From positions 1-11,706 of the forward strand of contig JAUXNL010000061.1 of assembly GCA_030684415.1 (NCBI GenBank): DNA of 11,706 nucleotides. The letters run 5' to 3'. This DNA is from Moraxellaceae bacterium. Lineage in GTDB: Bacteria > Pseudomonadota > Gammaproteobacteria > Pseudomonadales > Moraxellaceae. A program made the translations under genes and the position numbers. The notes below the pieces were generated by a model. The model was not told the origin of the DNA. It did no database searches and saw only the letters and a program-made list of their open reading frames with translations. Below, one piece after another: positions 1-7,550 of this stretch (its first letter is position 1; every line of letters begins with the position of its first letter).

Positions 1-810
1 GCCCTCGCCCACTTCCAGGCGCACGAACTGGACAACCTTGGCGCCGGCCTTGGCGAGCAATGCACCCACCTTGGTATCCGGATCCTTCACGAAGGCCTGC
101 TCGACCAAGGACACTTCAGCCAGATACTTCTTGACCGAACCTTCCACCATCTTTTCAACAATGTTGGCAGGCTTGCCGGACTCAGCAGCCTTGGCTTCAG
201 CAATCTCACGCTCTTTCGCAATCAGAGCGGGAGCAACGTCTTCCGGTGTAATGGCTTCGGGCTTGGCGGCGGCAATGTGCATCGCCACATCTTTGGCCAG
301 CTCTTCATTTCCACCCTCAAGCGCTACTACAACACCAATCTTGAGGCCGTGGATATAAGAGGCGAGCAAGGCTCCCTCAATCAGCTGGGCACGGCGCAGC
401 TGGATGTTTTCACCAATTTTCTGCACCAGCGCCACACGGGCCTCTTCAACGCTCACACCGTCATAATCAAGCGCAGCGATTTTGGCCACATCGGTTTCGC
501 GTGCAGCAAGTGCGATGCCAGCTACCTTGTTGGCAAACGCACTGAAATTGGAGTCACGCGCAACAAAGTCAGTCTGACTGTTCACTTCCAGGATGATGCC
601 AGTGGTACCCGACTGGGCAACGATGATGGCGCCTTCCGCAGCGATGTTGCCGGCTTTCTTGGCCGCCTTGGCCTGACCTGATTTGCGCAGGTTGTCGATG
701 GCGGTTTCGATGTCACCAGCGGCATCCGTCAGTGCCTTTTTGCACTCCATCATGCCAAGACCGGTACGGTCACGCAGTTCTTTCACGAGGCTGGCGGTGA
801 TTTCTGCCAT
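1..810 (-). CDS. tsf: Translation elongation factor Ts (EF-Ts), 3' end cut by window edge
   Basis: EF-Ts is the cytoplasmic guanine-nucleotide exchange factor that releases GDP from EF-Tu so it can be recharged during protein synthesis. The frame is open for 270 codons from an ATG at 808-810 to the window edge. The protein begins MAEITASLVKELRDRTG and shows the N-terminal signature TGLGMMECKKALTDA (about residues 16-30). The NSQTDFVARD segment follows, with Asp81-Phe82 equivalent to the EF-Tu-contacting Asp-Phe pair of E. coli EF-Ts. GENIQLRR and AMHIAAAKPEAI of the core come later. The visible part ends at FVRLEVGEG, so about 25 residues should remain beyond the edge. An AGAGGA ribosome binding site lies 8 bases before the ATG. 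It follows rpsB in the same direction with a 106-bp gap, the usual rpsB-tsf operon. Identification is essentially certain. Confidence 0.98.
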   Translation of the reverse strand, partial: MAEITASLVKELRDRTGLGMMECKKALTDAAGDIETAIDNLRKSGQAKAAKKAGNIAAEGAIIVAQSGTTGIILEVNSQTDFVARDSNFSAFANKVAGIALAARETDVAKIAALDYDGVSVEEARVALVQKIGENIQLRRAQLIEGALLASYIHGLKIGVVVALEGGNEELAKDVAMHIAAAKPEAITPEDVAPALIAKEREIAEAKAAESGKPANIVEKMVEGSVKKYLAEVSLVEQAFVKDPDTKVGALLAKAGAKVVQFVRLEVGEG

Positions 811-867
811 GGTTACAATCCTCTGTTGGTGCCGGGGCGTCATACCCCGTGCATAAAAAATTGAGGG

Positions 868-893
868 AAAAAAGGGGGCGGCTGCCCCCTTTT
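868..893 (-). terminator. Terminator-like hairpin between rpsB and tsf (probable attenuator)
   Basis: Read on the minus strand this is AAAAGGGGGC, a 4-base loop, then GCCCCCTTTT and further T residues. It forms a perfect 10-bp stem (870-879 with 884-893) followed by a six-T run that starts inside the stem. It lies about 24 bases past the rpsB stop codon and 58 bases before tsf. By shape it is a Rho-independent terminator. Since tsf is downstream in the same operon and no clear second promoter is visible, it more likely terminates only partly and sets the S2 to EF-Ts ratio. A second small inverted repeat (833-837 with 845-849) lies in the tsf leader. Confidence 0.8.
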
Positions 894-916
894 AAAAGGA
901 AAGTAGAGCGCGGGTA

Positions 917-1663
917 TTACTCGGCCGCAGCGCTTTCCACTTCCACAAAGCCATCGGCCTCACGGCCGCCATGCGTAGCAGAATATTCCTTGCCTTCGAG
1001 CACGGCATCCGCCATTGCACTGACGTACAACTGAACGGCACGGATGGCATCGTCATTACCGGGAATGACATAGTCAACGCCAGCAGGGTTAGAGTTGGTA
1101 TCCACGATACCGATCACTGGAATGCCAAGCTTGTTGGCTTCAGTGATGGCAATCTTTTCGTGATCAACATCCACCACGAAAATAGCGTCGGGCAAGCCGC
1201 CCATGTCCTTGATACCGCCCAGCGACTTTTCCAGCTTTTCTTTTTCACGCGTACGCTCAAGCGCTTCACGCTTGGTCAGACGAGCAAACGTACCGTCTTC
1301 GATCTGGGCCTCCAGATCCTTCAGGCGCTTGATGGACTGGCGAATGGTCTTCCAGTTCGTGAGCATGCCACCCAGCCAGCGATGATCAACAAAGGGCATG
1401 CCACAACGTGCAGCCTGCTCGCGAATGATGGGAGCAGCAGCGCGCTTGGTGCCGACGAACAACACCTTGTTCTTGTTCGAGGCCAGCTTGTTGACGTAGG
1501 TGAGCGCGTCATTCAGGGCGGGAACCGTGTGTTCGAGATTGATGATATGGATTTTGTTGCGGGCGCCAAAAATGTACTGCGCCATTTTGGGGTTCCAGAA
1601 ACGTGTCTGGTGACCGAAATGCGCGCCAGCCTGCAACAGCTCGCGCATGGATACTTGTGCCAT
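917..1663 (-). CDS. rpsB: 30S ribosomal protein S2
   Basis: S2 is a late-assembling protein of the small ribosomal subunit, needed with S1 for initiation on many mRNAs. The 248-residue product is slightly longer than E. coli S2 (241). It starts MAQVSMRELLQAGAHFGHQ and contains RFWNPKMAQYIFGARNKIHI, VDHRWLGGMLTNWKTI, LGGIKDMGGLPDAIFVVDV and GIPVIGIVDTNSNP, all family hallmarks. I chose the ATG at 1661-1663 because a GGAG Shine-Dalgarno sits 7 bases before it and the protein then begins as S2 does. An in-frame ATG 11 codons upstream would add a non-homologous MWRPNPNRSPL. The gene is first in an operon with tsf and divergent from map. Expression is probably controlled by a stringent-type promoter and a structured leader, annotated separately. 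Confidence 0.98.
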   Translation of the reverse strand: MAQVSMRELLQAGAHFGHQTRFWNPKMAQYIFGARNKIHIINLEHTVPALNDALTYVNKLASNKNKVLFVGTKRAAAPIIREQAARCGMPFVDHRWLGGMLTNWKTIRQSIKRLKDLEAQIEDGTFARLTKREALERTREKEKLEKSLGGIKDMGGLPDAIFVVDVDHEKIAITEANKLGIPVIGIVDTNSNPAGVDYVIPGNDDAIRAVQLYVSAMADAVLEGKEYSATHGGREADGFVEVESAAAE

Positions 1664-1817
1664 GAGTGGACTCCGGTTTGGGTTAGGCCTCCACATTTCC
1701 CGACTGCCAACCTTCCTTTCTCGAAAGGCACCCGGACAGACGTGTCGAAATGTGTGCGGTTTATGGGGATCGCCCTTCAGACTTTACCCTTGTGCAACAA
1801 GGGTTTGCCGAAAAGCG
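1664..1817 (-). promoter_or_regulatory. Structured 5' leader of rpsB, likely S2 autoregulatory region
   Basis: The inferred transcript carries about 154 untranslated bases with several nested inverted repeats. Near the 5' end, ACCCTTGT (1797-1804 on the complement) pairs perfectly with ACAAGGGT (1786-1793) across a 3-base loop. Further on, CACATTTC (1747-1754) can pair with GAAATGTG (1692-1699). Inside that pair lie CTGTC (1735-1739) with GGCAG (1704-1708), and the small hairpin CCTTTCGAGAAAGG (1715-1728). Next to the start codon, GTGGA (1690-1694) can pair with TCCAC (1666-1670), directly beside the GGAG ribosome binding site at 1671-1674. Known biology: rpsB leaders in gammaproteobacteria mediate feedback repression by S2. 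That this leader does the same is inference from its position and fold; I did not compare it with the known consensus. Confidence 0.6.
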
Positions 1818-1823
1818 CCGCGC

Positions 1824-1852
1824 TTTATACCATAGCGCCCCTTTCGCCTCAA
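1824..1852 (-). promoter_or_regulatory. rpsB-tsf promoter: extended -10 with GC-rich discriminator
   Basis: On the minus strand there is a -35 element TTGAGG (1847-1852), a 17-bp spacer, and a -10 element TATAAA (1824-1829) preceded by TGG, giving the extended form TGGTATAAA. The bases right after the -10 are GCGCGGCGC, so transcription would start near 1817 behind a very GC-rich discriminator. That combination is typical of sigma-70 promoters for ribosomal genes repressed by ppGpp/DksA. It resembles the extended -10 rpsB promoter known from gammaproteobacteria as I recall it. Confidence 0.75.
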
Positions 1853-1891
1853 CCGCCGATGCCACCCGGCCTTAACCTCACCGAGCCCCGC

Positions 1892-2695
1892 ATGAGCCAG
1901 TTGATCAAAACCGCTGAAGACATAGAAGGCATGCGTATTGCCGGCCGCTTGGCCGCAGAGGTGCTCGAGATGATTGGCCCACACGTCGTGCCCGGAACCA
2001 GTACTGGCAGGCTGGACAGCCTATGCCATGACTATATTGTCGGAGTGCAGCAGGCGACCCCCGCGCCACTGAACTACGGTGGGGGCGGCGGGCGCATCCC
2101 CTTTCCCAAAAGCATCTGCACCTCCGTCAACCATGTGGTGTGCCATGGGATACCCAGTGACTCAAAGGTCTTGAAAGACGGCGACATCATCAATATCGAC
2201 GTCACCGTGATCAAAAATGGCTATCACGGCGATACCAGCAAGATGTTTGTGGTGGGCAAAGGCTCCATTCTGGCGGAGCGCCTGATCCGTGTGACCCAAG
2301 AGGCACTGTACAAATCCCTGGCACTGGTACGGCCGGGCTGCCGTCTGGGCGATATCGGCCATGCCATCCAGAAGCATGCGGAGGCCAACCGCTTTTCCGT
2401 GGTGCGCGACTTCTGTGGACACGGCATCGGCAAGGTTTTCCACGAAGAGCCACAAGTGTTGCACTATGGCCAACCCGGAACCGGCATGGAGCTGATGGCC
2501 GGCATGACCTTTACCATCGAGCCCATGATCAATGCCGGAACTTTTCACACCAAAGTCTTGCCCGATGGCTGGACTGCCGTGACCAAGGACCACAAGCTGT
2601 CCGCGCAGTGGGAGCACACCATCCTGGTCACCCCCACCGGAACGGAAATCCTGACCGCGCGCAAGGAAGAAGACTTCCGCTTTCTTGCCACCTGA
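1892..2695 (+). CDS. map: Type I methionine aminopeptidase
   Basis: This cytoplasmic metalloenzyme removes the initiator methionine from nascent proteins with a small second residue. The 267-residue product begins MSQLIKTAEDIEGMRIAGRL. All five metal ligands are present: Asp103 (INIDVT), Asp114 (HGDTSK), His177 (CGHGIG), Glu210 (TIEPM) and Glu241 (WEHT), as is the substrate-side His85 (VCHGIP). Numbering runs six ahead of E. coli because of a glycine-rich insertion (NYGGGGGRIPFP) before PKSIC. The start at 1892 gives the normal family N-terminus; an in-frame ATG at 1859 would add 11 atypical residues, and neither start has a strong ribosome binding site. The frame stays open far upstream across the rpsB complement, which is not coding. 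A weak -10-like TATACC (1826-1831) faces the rpsB promoter and could serve map. The glnD start lies 10 bases downstream. Confidence 0.97.
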   Translation: MSQLIKTAEDIEGMRIAGRLAAEVLEMIGPHVVPGTSTGRLDSLCHDYIVGVQQATPAPLNYGGGGGRIPFPKSICTSVNHVVCHGIPSDSKVLKDGDIINIDVTVIKNGYHGDTSKMFVVGKGSILAERLIRVTQEALYKSLALVRPGCRLGDIGHAIQKHAEANRFSVVRDFCGHGIGKVFHEEPQVLHYGQPGTGMELMAGMTFTIEPMINAGTFHTKVLPDGWTAVTKDHKLSAQWEHTILVTPTGTEILTARKEEDFRFLAT

Positions 2696-2705
2696 CGAGA
2701 CCGCC

Positions 2706-5381
2706 ATGAACACCATGCAGGACCCCGGCTTCGACACCGAGCTGTTCGATCCCGCCCGACTGGATACGGGTGAGGCCCTGCCTAGAGAGGCCTATCGGGA
2801 TGCACTGAAGCATGCCCAGACGGTGATGTTCGAGCGCTTTGGCACGGGTGAAGACATCGTCAGACTGGTTGCCATGCGTGCGTGGGTAGTGGATGGCGTA
2901 CTCGCCCACGCTTGGCAAGGGCTTGGCCTGAACGCCTATCCAGACATCGCACTCATTGCCACCGGCGGCTATGGCCGAGGCGAACTACACCCAGGCTCCG
3001 ATATTGATGTACTCGTCCTGCACACTCAGGTCGCCCTCGGCGAAGATGAGGGCCGGCGGATTACCGACTTCATCACCTTGCTATGGGATCTCGGCCTTGA
3101 GATCGGGTCCAGCGTGCGCTCGTTGAGCGAATGCACCGAGGCAGCACGCAGCGATATCACGATCGCCACCAACCTGATGGAGTCGCGCACCATCATCGGA
3201 AATGATTCTCTGCGCAGCGAAATGCAGGCCCTGACAGGCCCCGATCATCTTTGGCCCGGCAAAGCCTTTTTCAAAGCCAAATGGGATGAGCAAATTGCTC
3301 GTCATGGCAAACACAACAACACCGAATACAACCTTGAGCCTGATCTTAAAAATGCTCCGGGAGGCCTGCGCGACATCCAGACAGTCGGCTGGGTTGCCAA
3401 ACGTCACTTTGGTGCGTCCACACTGCATGACCTCGTTGGTCACGGGTTCATCACGGAAAACGAATATCAACAGATAAGAGATGGGCTTACCCTTCTATGG
3501 CGTATCCGCTTTGCACTACACATGATTGCAGGTCGCAGCGAAAATCGCCTGCTTTTTGACTATCAGCGCCAAGTCGCTCTCCTCTTCGGTTATGCCGACA
3601 CCGACGCAAATCGCGCCGTCGAGCAACTGATGAAGTCCTACTACCGCGCTGCAATGGCCATTTCGATGCTCAACGAAATGCTGTTGCAGTACTTCGACGA
3701 AGCCATCCTGCGCGCAGAAGATGATGCCGTCATCACACCCGTGAACTCCCGATTCCGGTTGCGCGACAGTTACATCGAGGTAACCTCAAACGAGGTTTTC
3801 AAACGAACGCCCGCCGCACTAATAGAAATTTTTGTGCTCCTCGGGAATGATGCCGAGATTCTAGGCGTAAGGGCCAGCACCATCCGCCTGATCATGGAAA
3901 GTGCCGATCTTATCGACGACCGCTTCCGAAATGACATCCGCAGCACTTCGCTATTCATGGAGCTTTTGCGCTGCCAACATGCACTTTTTTCATCACTGCG
4001 CCGAATGAAGCGTTATGGGGTTTTGGGCCGCTATATTCCGGCCTTTGGTCGGATCATCGGGCAGATGCAATACGACCTTTTCCATATTTATACAGTCGAT
4101 GCGCATACTCTTTTGGTGCTGAAAAACATGCGCCGCTTCCGCTATCCGGAAGTAGAGGAAAAGTTCCCGGTAGTTGCCAAGGTTGCCCAACTTCTACCCA
4201 AGATTGAGCTGCTCTATTTGGCAGGCCTTTTCCATGACATCGCCAAGGGCCGAGGTGGCGATCACTCCGAGCTTGGAGCTGTCGACGCTCGCGACTTCTG
4301 TCTGCATCACGGGCTTGGAAAGTGGGATGCCAATCTCGTCGCCTGGCTTGCCCAAAACCACCTTGTCATGTCCATGACCGCCCAGAAAAAAGACGTATCG
4401 GACCCTGACGTCATCAATCAGTTCGCCCAGAAAGTAGGCGATATCGTCCATCTGGACTATCTTTATGCCCTGACAGTAGCCGACATTTGTGCGACTAACC
4501 CTAACCTTTGGAATTCCTGGCGCGCTAGCCTGCTTCGTCAACTCTATACCCAGACCAAGCGTGCACTGCGTCGCGGACTGGGAAACCCTATCGACAAACA
4601 AGAATGGATTGACGAAACACGCAGCAGCGCACTGGCCCTGCTAAAAACCGCCACCATTGATCCCGGCACAATCAACCGGATATGGGACGACCTTGGCGAT
4701 GACTACTTCCTGAGAGAAAGTGCAAAAGATGTTGCATGGCATACGCAGGCCATCGTCCAGCACGCTGACAATGAAGGCCCACTTGTCCTCATCAAAGAAA
4801 GCAGCAGTGAGCAGTTTGAGGGCGCCACACAGATTTTCATTTATACACGCGACATGCCTAATCTTTTTGCGGCCACAGTCGCCGCCCTGGACCAGATGCA
4901 TCTCACCGTTCTTGATGCACGCATCATTACAGCACGGAGTCAGTTCTCACTGGACACCTATGTTGTTCTTGATGAAAACGGCGCGACCATACGTGACACA
5001 CAACGCATTGATAACATCAGGGAAACACTGGTTCGGACACTCTCACAGCCCGACAAATTCCCCGAAATTGTGCACCGACGCATGCCCCGGATGTTGAAGC
5101 ACTTTGATCTCAAAACCGACGTCACCATCAGTAATGACATCGTTAACCAGCACACGATAGTCGAGGTCATTACACTTGACAGGCCAGGCCTGCTCGCCCG
5201 TATAGGACGCTTATTCATGGACAGCGGCGTTGTGTTGCAAAATGCCCGGATTGCCACCTTGGGAGAGCGTGCTGAAGACGTTTTTTTCATTACCGACAAA
5301 CAAAGACAGCCGATTGCCGATCCGCTGCTTTGTGAGCAGCTGGCAAACAGGCTCCGTGAACAACTTGACTTGGCAGGCTGA
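2706..5381 (+). CDS. glnD: PII uridylyltransferase / uridylyl-removing enzyme
   Basis: GlnD is the cytoplasmic nitrogen sensor. It adds UMP to PII proteins (GlnB/GlnK) when glutamine is low and removes it when glutamine is high, which sets glutamine synthetase activity and NtrC signalling. The 891-residue product matches the usual length (E. coli about 890). Domains in order: nucleotidyltransferase with GGYGRGELHPGSDID (residues 87-101, catalytic Asp99 and Asp101); helical linker with the family block NLEPDLKNAPGGLRDIQ; HD hydrolase domain with LFHDIAKGRGGDHSE (His510-Asp511); and two C-terminal ACT domains for glutamine sensing (about 707-790 and 816-891, the second with DRPGLLARIG). I chose the ATG at 2706, with GAGA about 6 bases upstream; an in-frame ATG at 2685 would overlap the end of map. 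It is intact in both activities and probably co-transcribed with map. Confidence 0.98.
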   Translation: MNTMQDPGFDTELFDPARLDTGEALPREAYRDALKHAQTVMFERFGTGEDIVRLVAMRAWVVDGVLAHAWQGLGLNAYPDIALIATGGYGRGELHPGSDIDVLVLHTQVALGEDEGRRITDFITLLWDLGLEIGSSVRSLSECTEAARSDITIATNLMESRTIIGNDSLRSEMQALTGPDHLWPGKAFFKAKWDEQIARHGKHNNTEYNLEPDLKNAPGGLRDIQTVGWVAKRHFGASTLHDLVGHGFITENEYQQIRDGLTLLWRIRFALHMIAGRSENRLLFDYQRQVALLFGYADTDANRAVEQLMKSYYRAAMAISMLNEMLLQYFDEAILRAEDDAVITPVNSRFRLRDSYIEVTSNEVFKRTPAALIEIFVLLGNDAEILGVRASTIRLIMESADLIDDRFRNDIRSTSLFMELLRCQHALFSSLRRMKRYGVLGRYIPAFGRIIGQMQYDLFHIYTVDAHTLLVLKNMRRFRYPEVEEKFPVVAKVAQLLPKIELLYLAGLFHDIAKGRGGDHSELGAVDARDFCLHHGLGKWDANLVAWLAQNHLVMSMTAQKKDVSDPDVINQFAQKVGDIVHLDYLYALTVADICATNPNLWNSWRASLLRQLYTQTKRALRRGLGNPIDKQEWIDETRSSALALLKTATIDPGTINRIWDDLGDDYFLRESAKDVAWHTQAIVQHADNEGPLVLIKESSSEQFEGATQIFIYTRDMPNLFAATVAALDQMHLTVLDARIITARSQFSLDTYVVLDENGATIRDTQRIDNIRETLVRTLSQPDKFPEIVHRRMPRMLKHFDLKTDVTISNDIVNQHTIVEVITLDRPGLLARIGRLFMDSGVVLQNARIATLGERAEDVFFITDKQRQPIADPLLCEQLANRLREQLDLAG

Positions 5382-5431
5382 GACCAGCACAACTCGGCAT
5401 ACTCATCATTGCACAGGCAAAAGAGCTAATC

Positions 5432-6637
5432 ATGAACCCCGAACTGGCCAGATTGCATGCCTATCCGTTTGAAAAGCTGGCACAGCTCTTCAAGGGAATA
5501 ACGCCGCCAGCCAATCTCTCTCCGATTGCACTTTCAATTGGAGAGCCCAAGCACAGCTCGCCGGAATTTGTAAAAACGGCGCTCACCAGCAATCTGGGAC
5601 AGCTCGCCGTTTACCCCACCACCAAAGGCATACCCACACTACGCGAAACGATTGCTGAATGGTTAATACGACGATTCAAGCTTCAGCGAATGGATGCTGA
5701 CACCGAAATTCTTCCTGTCATGGGTACGCGTGAGGCACTTTTCTCGTTTACCCAAGCCGTCATTGACCGGTCAAAAAAATCACTCGTCGTCATGCCGGAT
5801 CCGTTCTATCAAATATATGAAGGCGCCGCTTTTCTTGCTGGCGCTGAGCCTTACTATTTGCCCTGTGCATCACGCGATTCCTTCATGCCTGACTACGATG
5901 CTGTGCCTGATGCGATTTGGCAAAGCACACAACTACTGATTGTATGCTCCCCCGGAAATCCGACTGGCGCTGTCACTACCACTGCCACATGGAAAAAACT
6001 GATCTCGCTAGCGGATCGATTCAATTTCACGCTGTTAGCTGACGAGTGCTACTCGGAACTTTACTTTGACGAGACCTCCCCGCCAGTCGGCTTGCTGCAA
6101 GCTTGCGCAGAAATCGGCCGCCACGATTATGCCCGCTGCGTGGTATTCCATTCCCTATCCAAGCGCTCCAATCTGCCCGGGCTACGGTCTGGCTTTGTCG
6201 CTGGCGACGCCAAGCTCATAAAGCCTTATCTTCTTTATCGCACCTACCACGGCGCAGCCATGCCAGTGCAGAACCAGCTGGCATCAATTGCCGCGTGGAA
6301 AGACGAAGAGCATGTCCAAGAGAACCGCCGCCAGTATCGCAGCAAATTTGCGAGCTTCCATACGCTGATGGACAATGCTTTACCGCTTGTCATGCCTGAT
6401 GCCGGCTTTTACTTCTGGGTCTCAGTCCCATTCCCGGATGATGAGTTTTGCCAGCGGCTTTATGCCCAATCCAATGTCACCGTTTTGCCTGGACGCTATC
6501 TTGGCCGTGACGTGAATGAAGTAAACCCAGGCGCAGGATATGTCCGGATGGCTTTGGTTGCCTCGCAAGAAGAGTGTGCTGAGGCGGCCATTCGCATACG
6601 TGACTTCGTGCGCTCTCATGAGCTCAACCGCATCTGA
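5432..6637 (+). CDS. dapC: N-succinyldiaminopimelate aminotransferase (DapC type)
   Basis: This PLP-dependent, fold-type I aminotransferase (401 residues) interconverts N-succinyl-2-amino-6-ketopimelate and N-succinyl-L,L-diaminopimelate, with glutamate as amino donor, in the succinylase branch of lysine/DAP synthesis. Seen: N-terminal MNPELARLHAYPFEKL, the family GEPKHSSPEFV segment, the cofactor motif SPGNPTG (Asn176), Asp204 and Tyr207 in LADECYSELYF, the PLP-binding lysine Lys244 in HSLSKRSNLPGLRSGF, and Arg372 in YVRMALV for the substrate carboxylate. The start has only a weak AGAG upstream. It lies 50 bp after glnD and 27 bp before dapD, whose enzyme catalyses the preceding step, which strongly favours DapC over other aminotransferases of this superfamily. 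E. coli uses ArgD for this step, so a dedicated gene here fits a betaproteobacterial layout. Confidence 0.93.
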   Translation: MNPELARLHAYPFEKLAQLFKGITPPANLSPIALSIGEPKHSSPEFVKTALTSNLGQLAVYPTTKGIPTLRETIAEWLIRRFKLQRMDADTEILPVMGTREALFSFTQAVIDRSKKSLVVMPDPFYQIYEGAAFLAGAEPYYLPCASRDSFMPDYDAVPDAIWQSTQLLIVCSPGNPTGAVTTTATWKKLISLADRFNFTLLADECYSELYFDETSPPVGLLQACAEIGRHDYARCVVFHSLSKRSNLPGLRSGFVAGDAKLIKPYLLYRTYHGAAMPVQNQLASIAAWKDEEHVQENRRQYRSKFASFHTLMDNALPLVMPDAGFYFWVSVPFPDDEFCQRLYAQSNVTVLPGRYLGRDVNEVNPGAGYVRMALVASQEECAEAAIRIRDFVRSHELNRI

Positions 6638-6664
6638 TTCTTTACTTTTAATTAGGAGATTTTT

Positions 6665-7486
6665 ATGAGCTTGCAAAGCCTTATTGAGAGCGCATTCGAG
6701 CAGCGCGCCGAATTTTCCCCAGGAAATGCGCCGTCGGATGTTCGTAATGCCGTCAACGAAGTGCTTGCCGAACTTGATGCAGGAACCCTGCGCGTCGCCG
6801 AAAAAATAAATGGCGAATGGCATGTGAATCAGTGGTTAAAAAAAGCCGTTTTGCTGTCTTTTCGGCTGAATGACAATGAGCCTCAGCCAGGTGGAGGAGC
6901 CATTCAGTACTATGACAAGGTCAAGACCAAGTTTGCTGACTGGACGCCTGCACAGTTCGCCGCCGCAGGCGTTCGTGTCGTACCGCCAGCAACGGCACGC
7001 AAAGGCTCATTTATTGCGCGAAATGTCGTGCTCATGCCCTCCTACGTCAATATCGGCGCCTACGTGGACGAAGGCGCCATGGTTGATACATGGGCCACTG
7101 TCGGCTCTTGTGCGCAGATTGGAAAAAACGTTCATCTTTCTGGCGGTGTTGGCATCGGCGGTGTACTTGAGCCCCTGCAAGCCAACCCCACCATCATTGA
7201 AGACAATTGCTTCATAGGAGCGCGCTCGGAGATTGTAGAGGGCGTGATTGTTGAAGAGGGTGCCGTCATTTCCATGGGCGTCTATATCGGCCAAAGTACT
7301 AAAATCTATGACCGGGAAACAGGTGAGGTCAGCTATGGACGCATTCCAGCAGGATCCGTAGTCGTATCGGGAAGCCTTCCATCTGCTGATGGAAAATACA
7401 GTCTTTATTGCGCTGTAATCGTAAAAAAAGTAGATGCAAAAACCCGCAGCAAAGTCGGCATCAATGAACTACTACGCGCCGACTGA
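6665..7486 (+). CDS. dapD: 2,3,4,5-tetrahydropyridine-2,6-dicarboxylate N-succinyltransferase
   Basis: DapD transfers succinyl from succinyl-CoA to tetrahydrodipicolinate, the step that commits to the succinylase route to diaminopimelate and lysine. The enzyme is a trimeric cytoplasmic left-handed beta-helix. The 273-residue product is almost exactly the family length. An N-terminal helical part (about 1-100) is followed by hexapeptide repeats (about 105-225) carrying NIGAYVDEGAMVDTWATVG, HLSGGVGIGGVLEP and NCFIGARSEIVEG. The C-terminal block includes YDRETGEVSYGRIPAGSVV and SLYCAVIVKKVDAKTR. Asp141 in MVDTW aligns in position and number with the catalytic Asp141 of E. coli DapD. An excellent Shine-Dalgarno (TAGGAG, 6 bases before the ATG) fixes the start. 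It is probably translated from the dapC transcript. A large inverted repeat begins 7 bases after its stop. Confidence 0.98.
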   Translation: MSLQSLIESAFEQRAEFSPGNAPSDVRNAVNEVLAELDAGTLRVAEKINGEWHVNQWLKKAVLLSFRLNDNEPQPGGGAIQYYDKVKTKFADWTPAQFAAAGVRVVPPATARKGSFIARNVVLMPSYVNIGAYVDEGAMVDTWATVGSCAQIGKNVHLSGGVGIGGVLEPLQANPTIIEDNCFIGARSEIVEGVIVEEGAVISMGVYIGQSTKIYDRETGEVSYGRIPAGSVVVSGSLPSADGKYSLYCAVIVKKVDAKTRSKVGINELLRAD

Positions 7487-7493
7487 TCAAAGC

Positions 7494-7535
7494 GCAGTGA
7501 ATGAAAAGCAGTAGACCCCGCTTTTCATTCACTGC
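7494..7535. repeat. Perfect 16-bp inverted repeat between dapD and yffB
   Basis: The arm GCAGTGAATGAAAAGC (7494-7509) and its exact reverse complement (7520-7535) flank a 10-base loop, AGTAGACCCC. As RNA this would be a stable uninterrupted 16-bp hairpin in the 64-bp gap between the dapD stop and the yffB start. No T-run follows on the plus strand (the next bases are CTCTC) and none follows on the minus strand, so it is not a standard Rho-independent terminator. It could protect the dapD mRNA 3' end from exonucleases, act as an RNase III site separating the two messages, or bind a dimeric regulator as DNA. The function is unknown. Confidence 0.85.
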
Positions 7536-7550
7536 CTCTCAATACCGGAA

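Noticed and set aside
38..681. Plus-strand open frames over the tsf region
   Set aside because: The minus strand of this stretch encodes an unmistakable EF-Ts, so these are shadow frames.
971..1891. Plus-strand open frame of about 307 codons running across the rpsB complement into map, giving a 574-residue product
   Set aside because: It is antisense to a certain rpsB gene, its extra sequence resembles no Map N-terminus, and Map normally starts at the ATG at 1892. The lack of stops is a by-product of rpsB codon usage.
2162..2918. Minus-strand open frames up to 191 codons across map and glnD
   Set aside because: They overlap map and glnD, both recognised with intact catalytic motifs, and the translated sequences show no recognisable domain.
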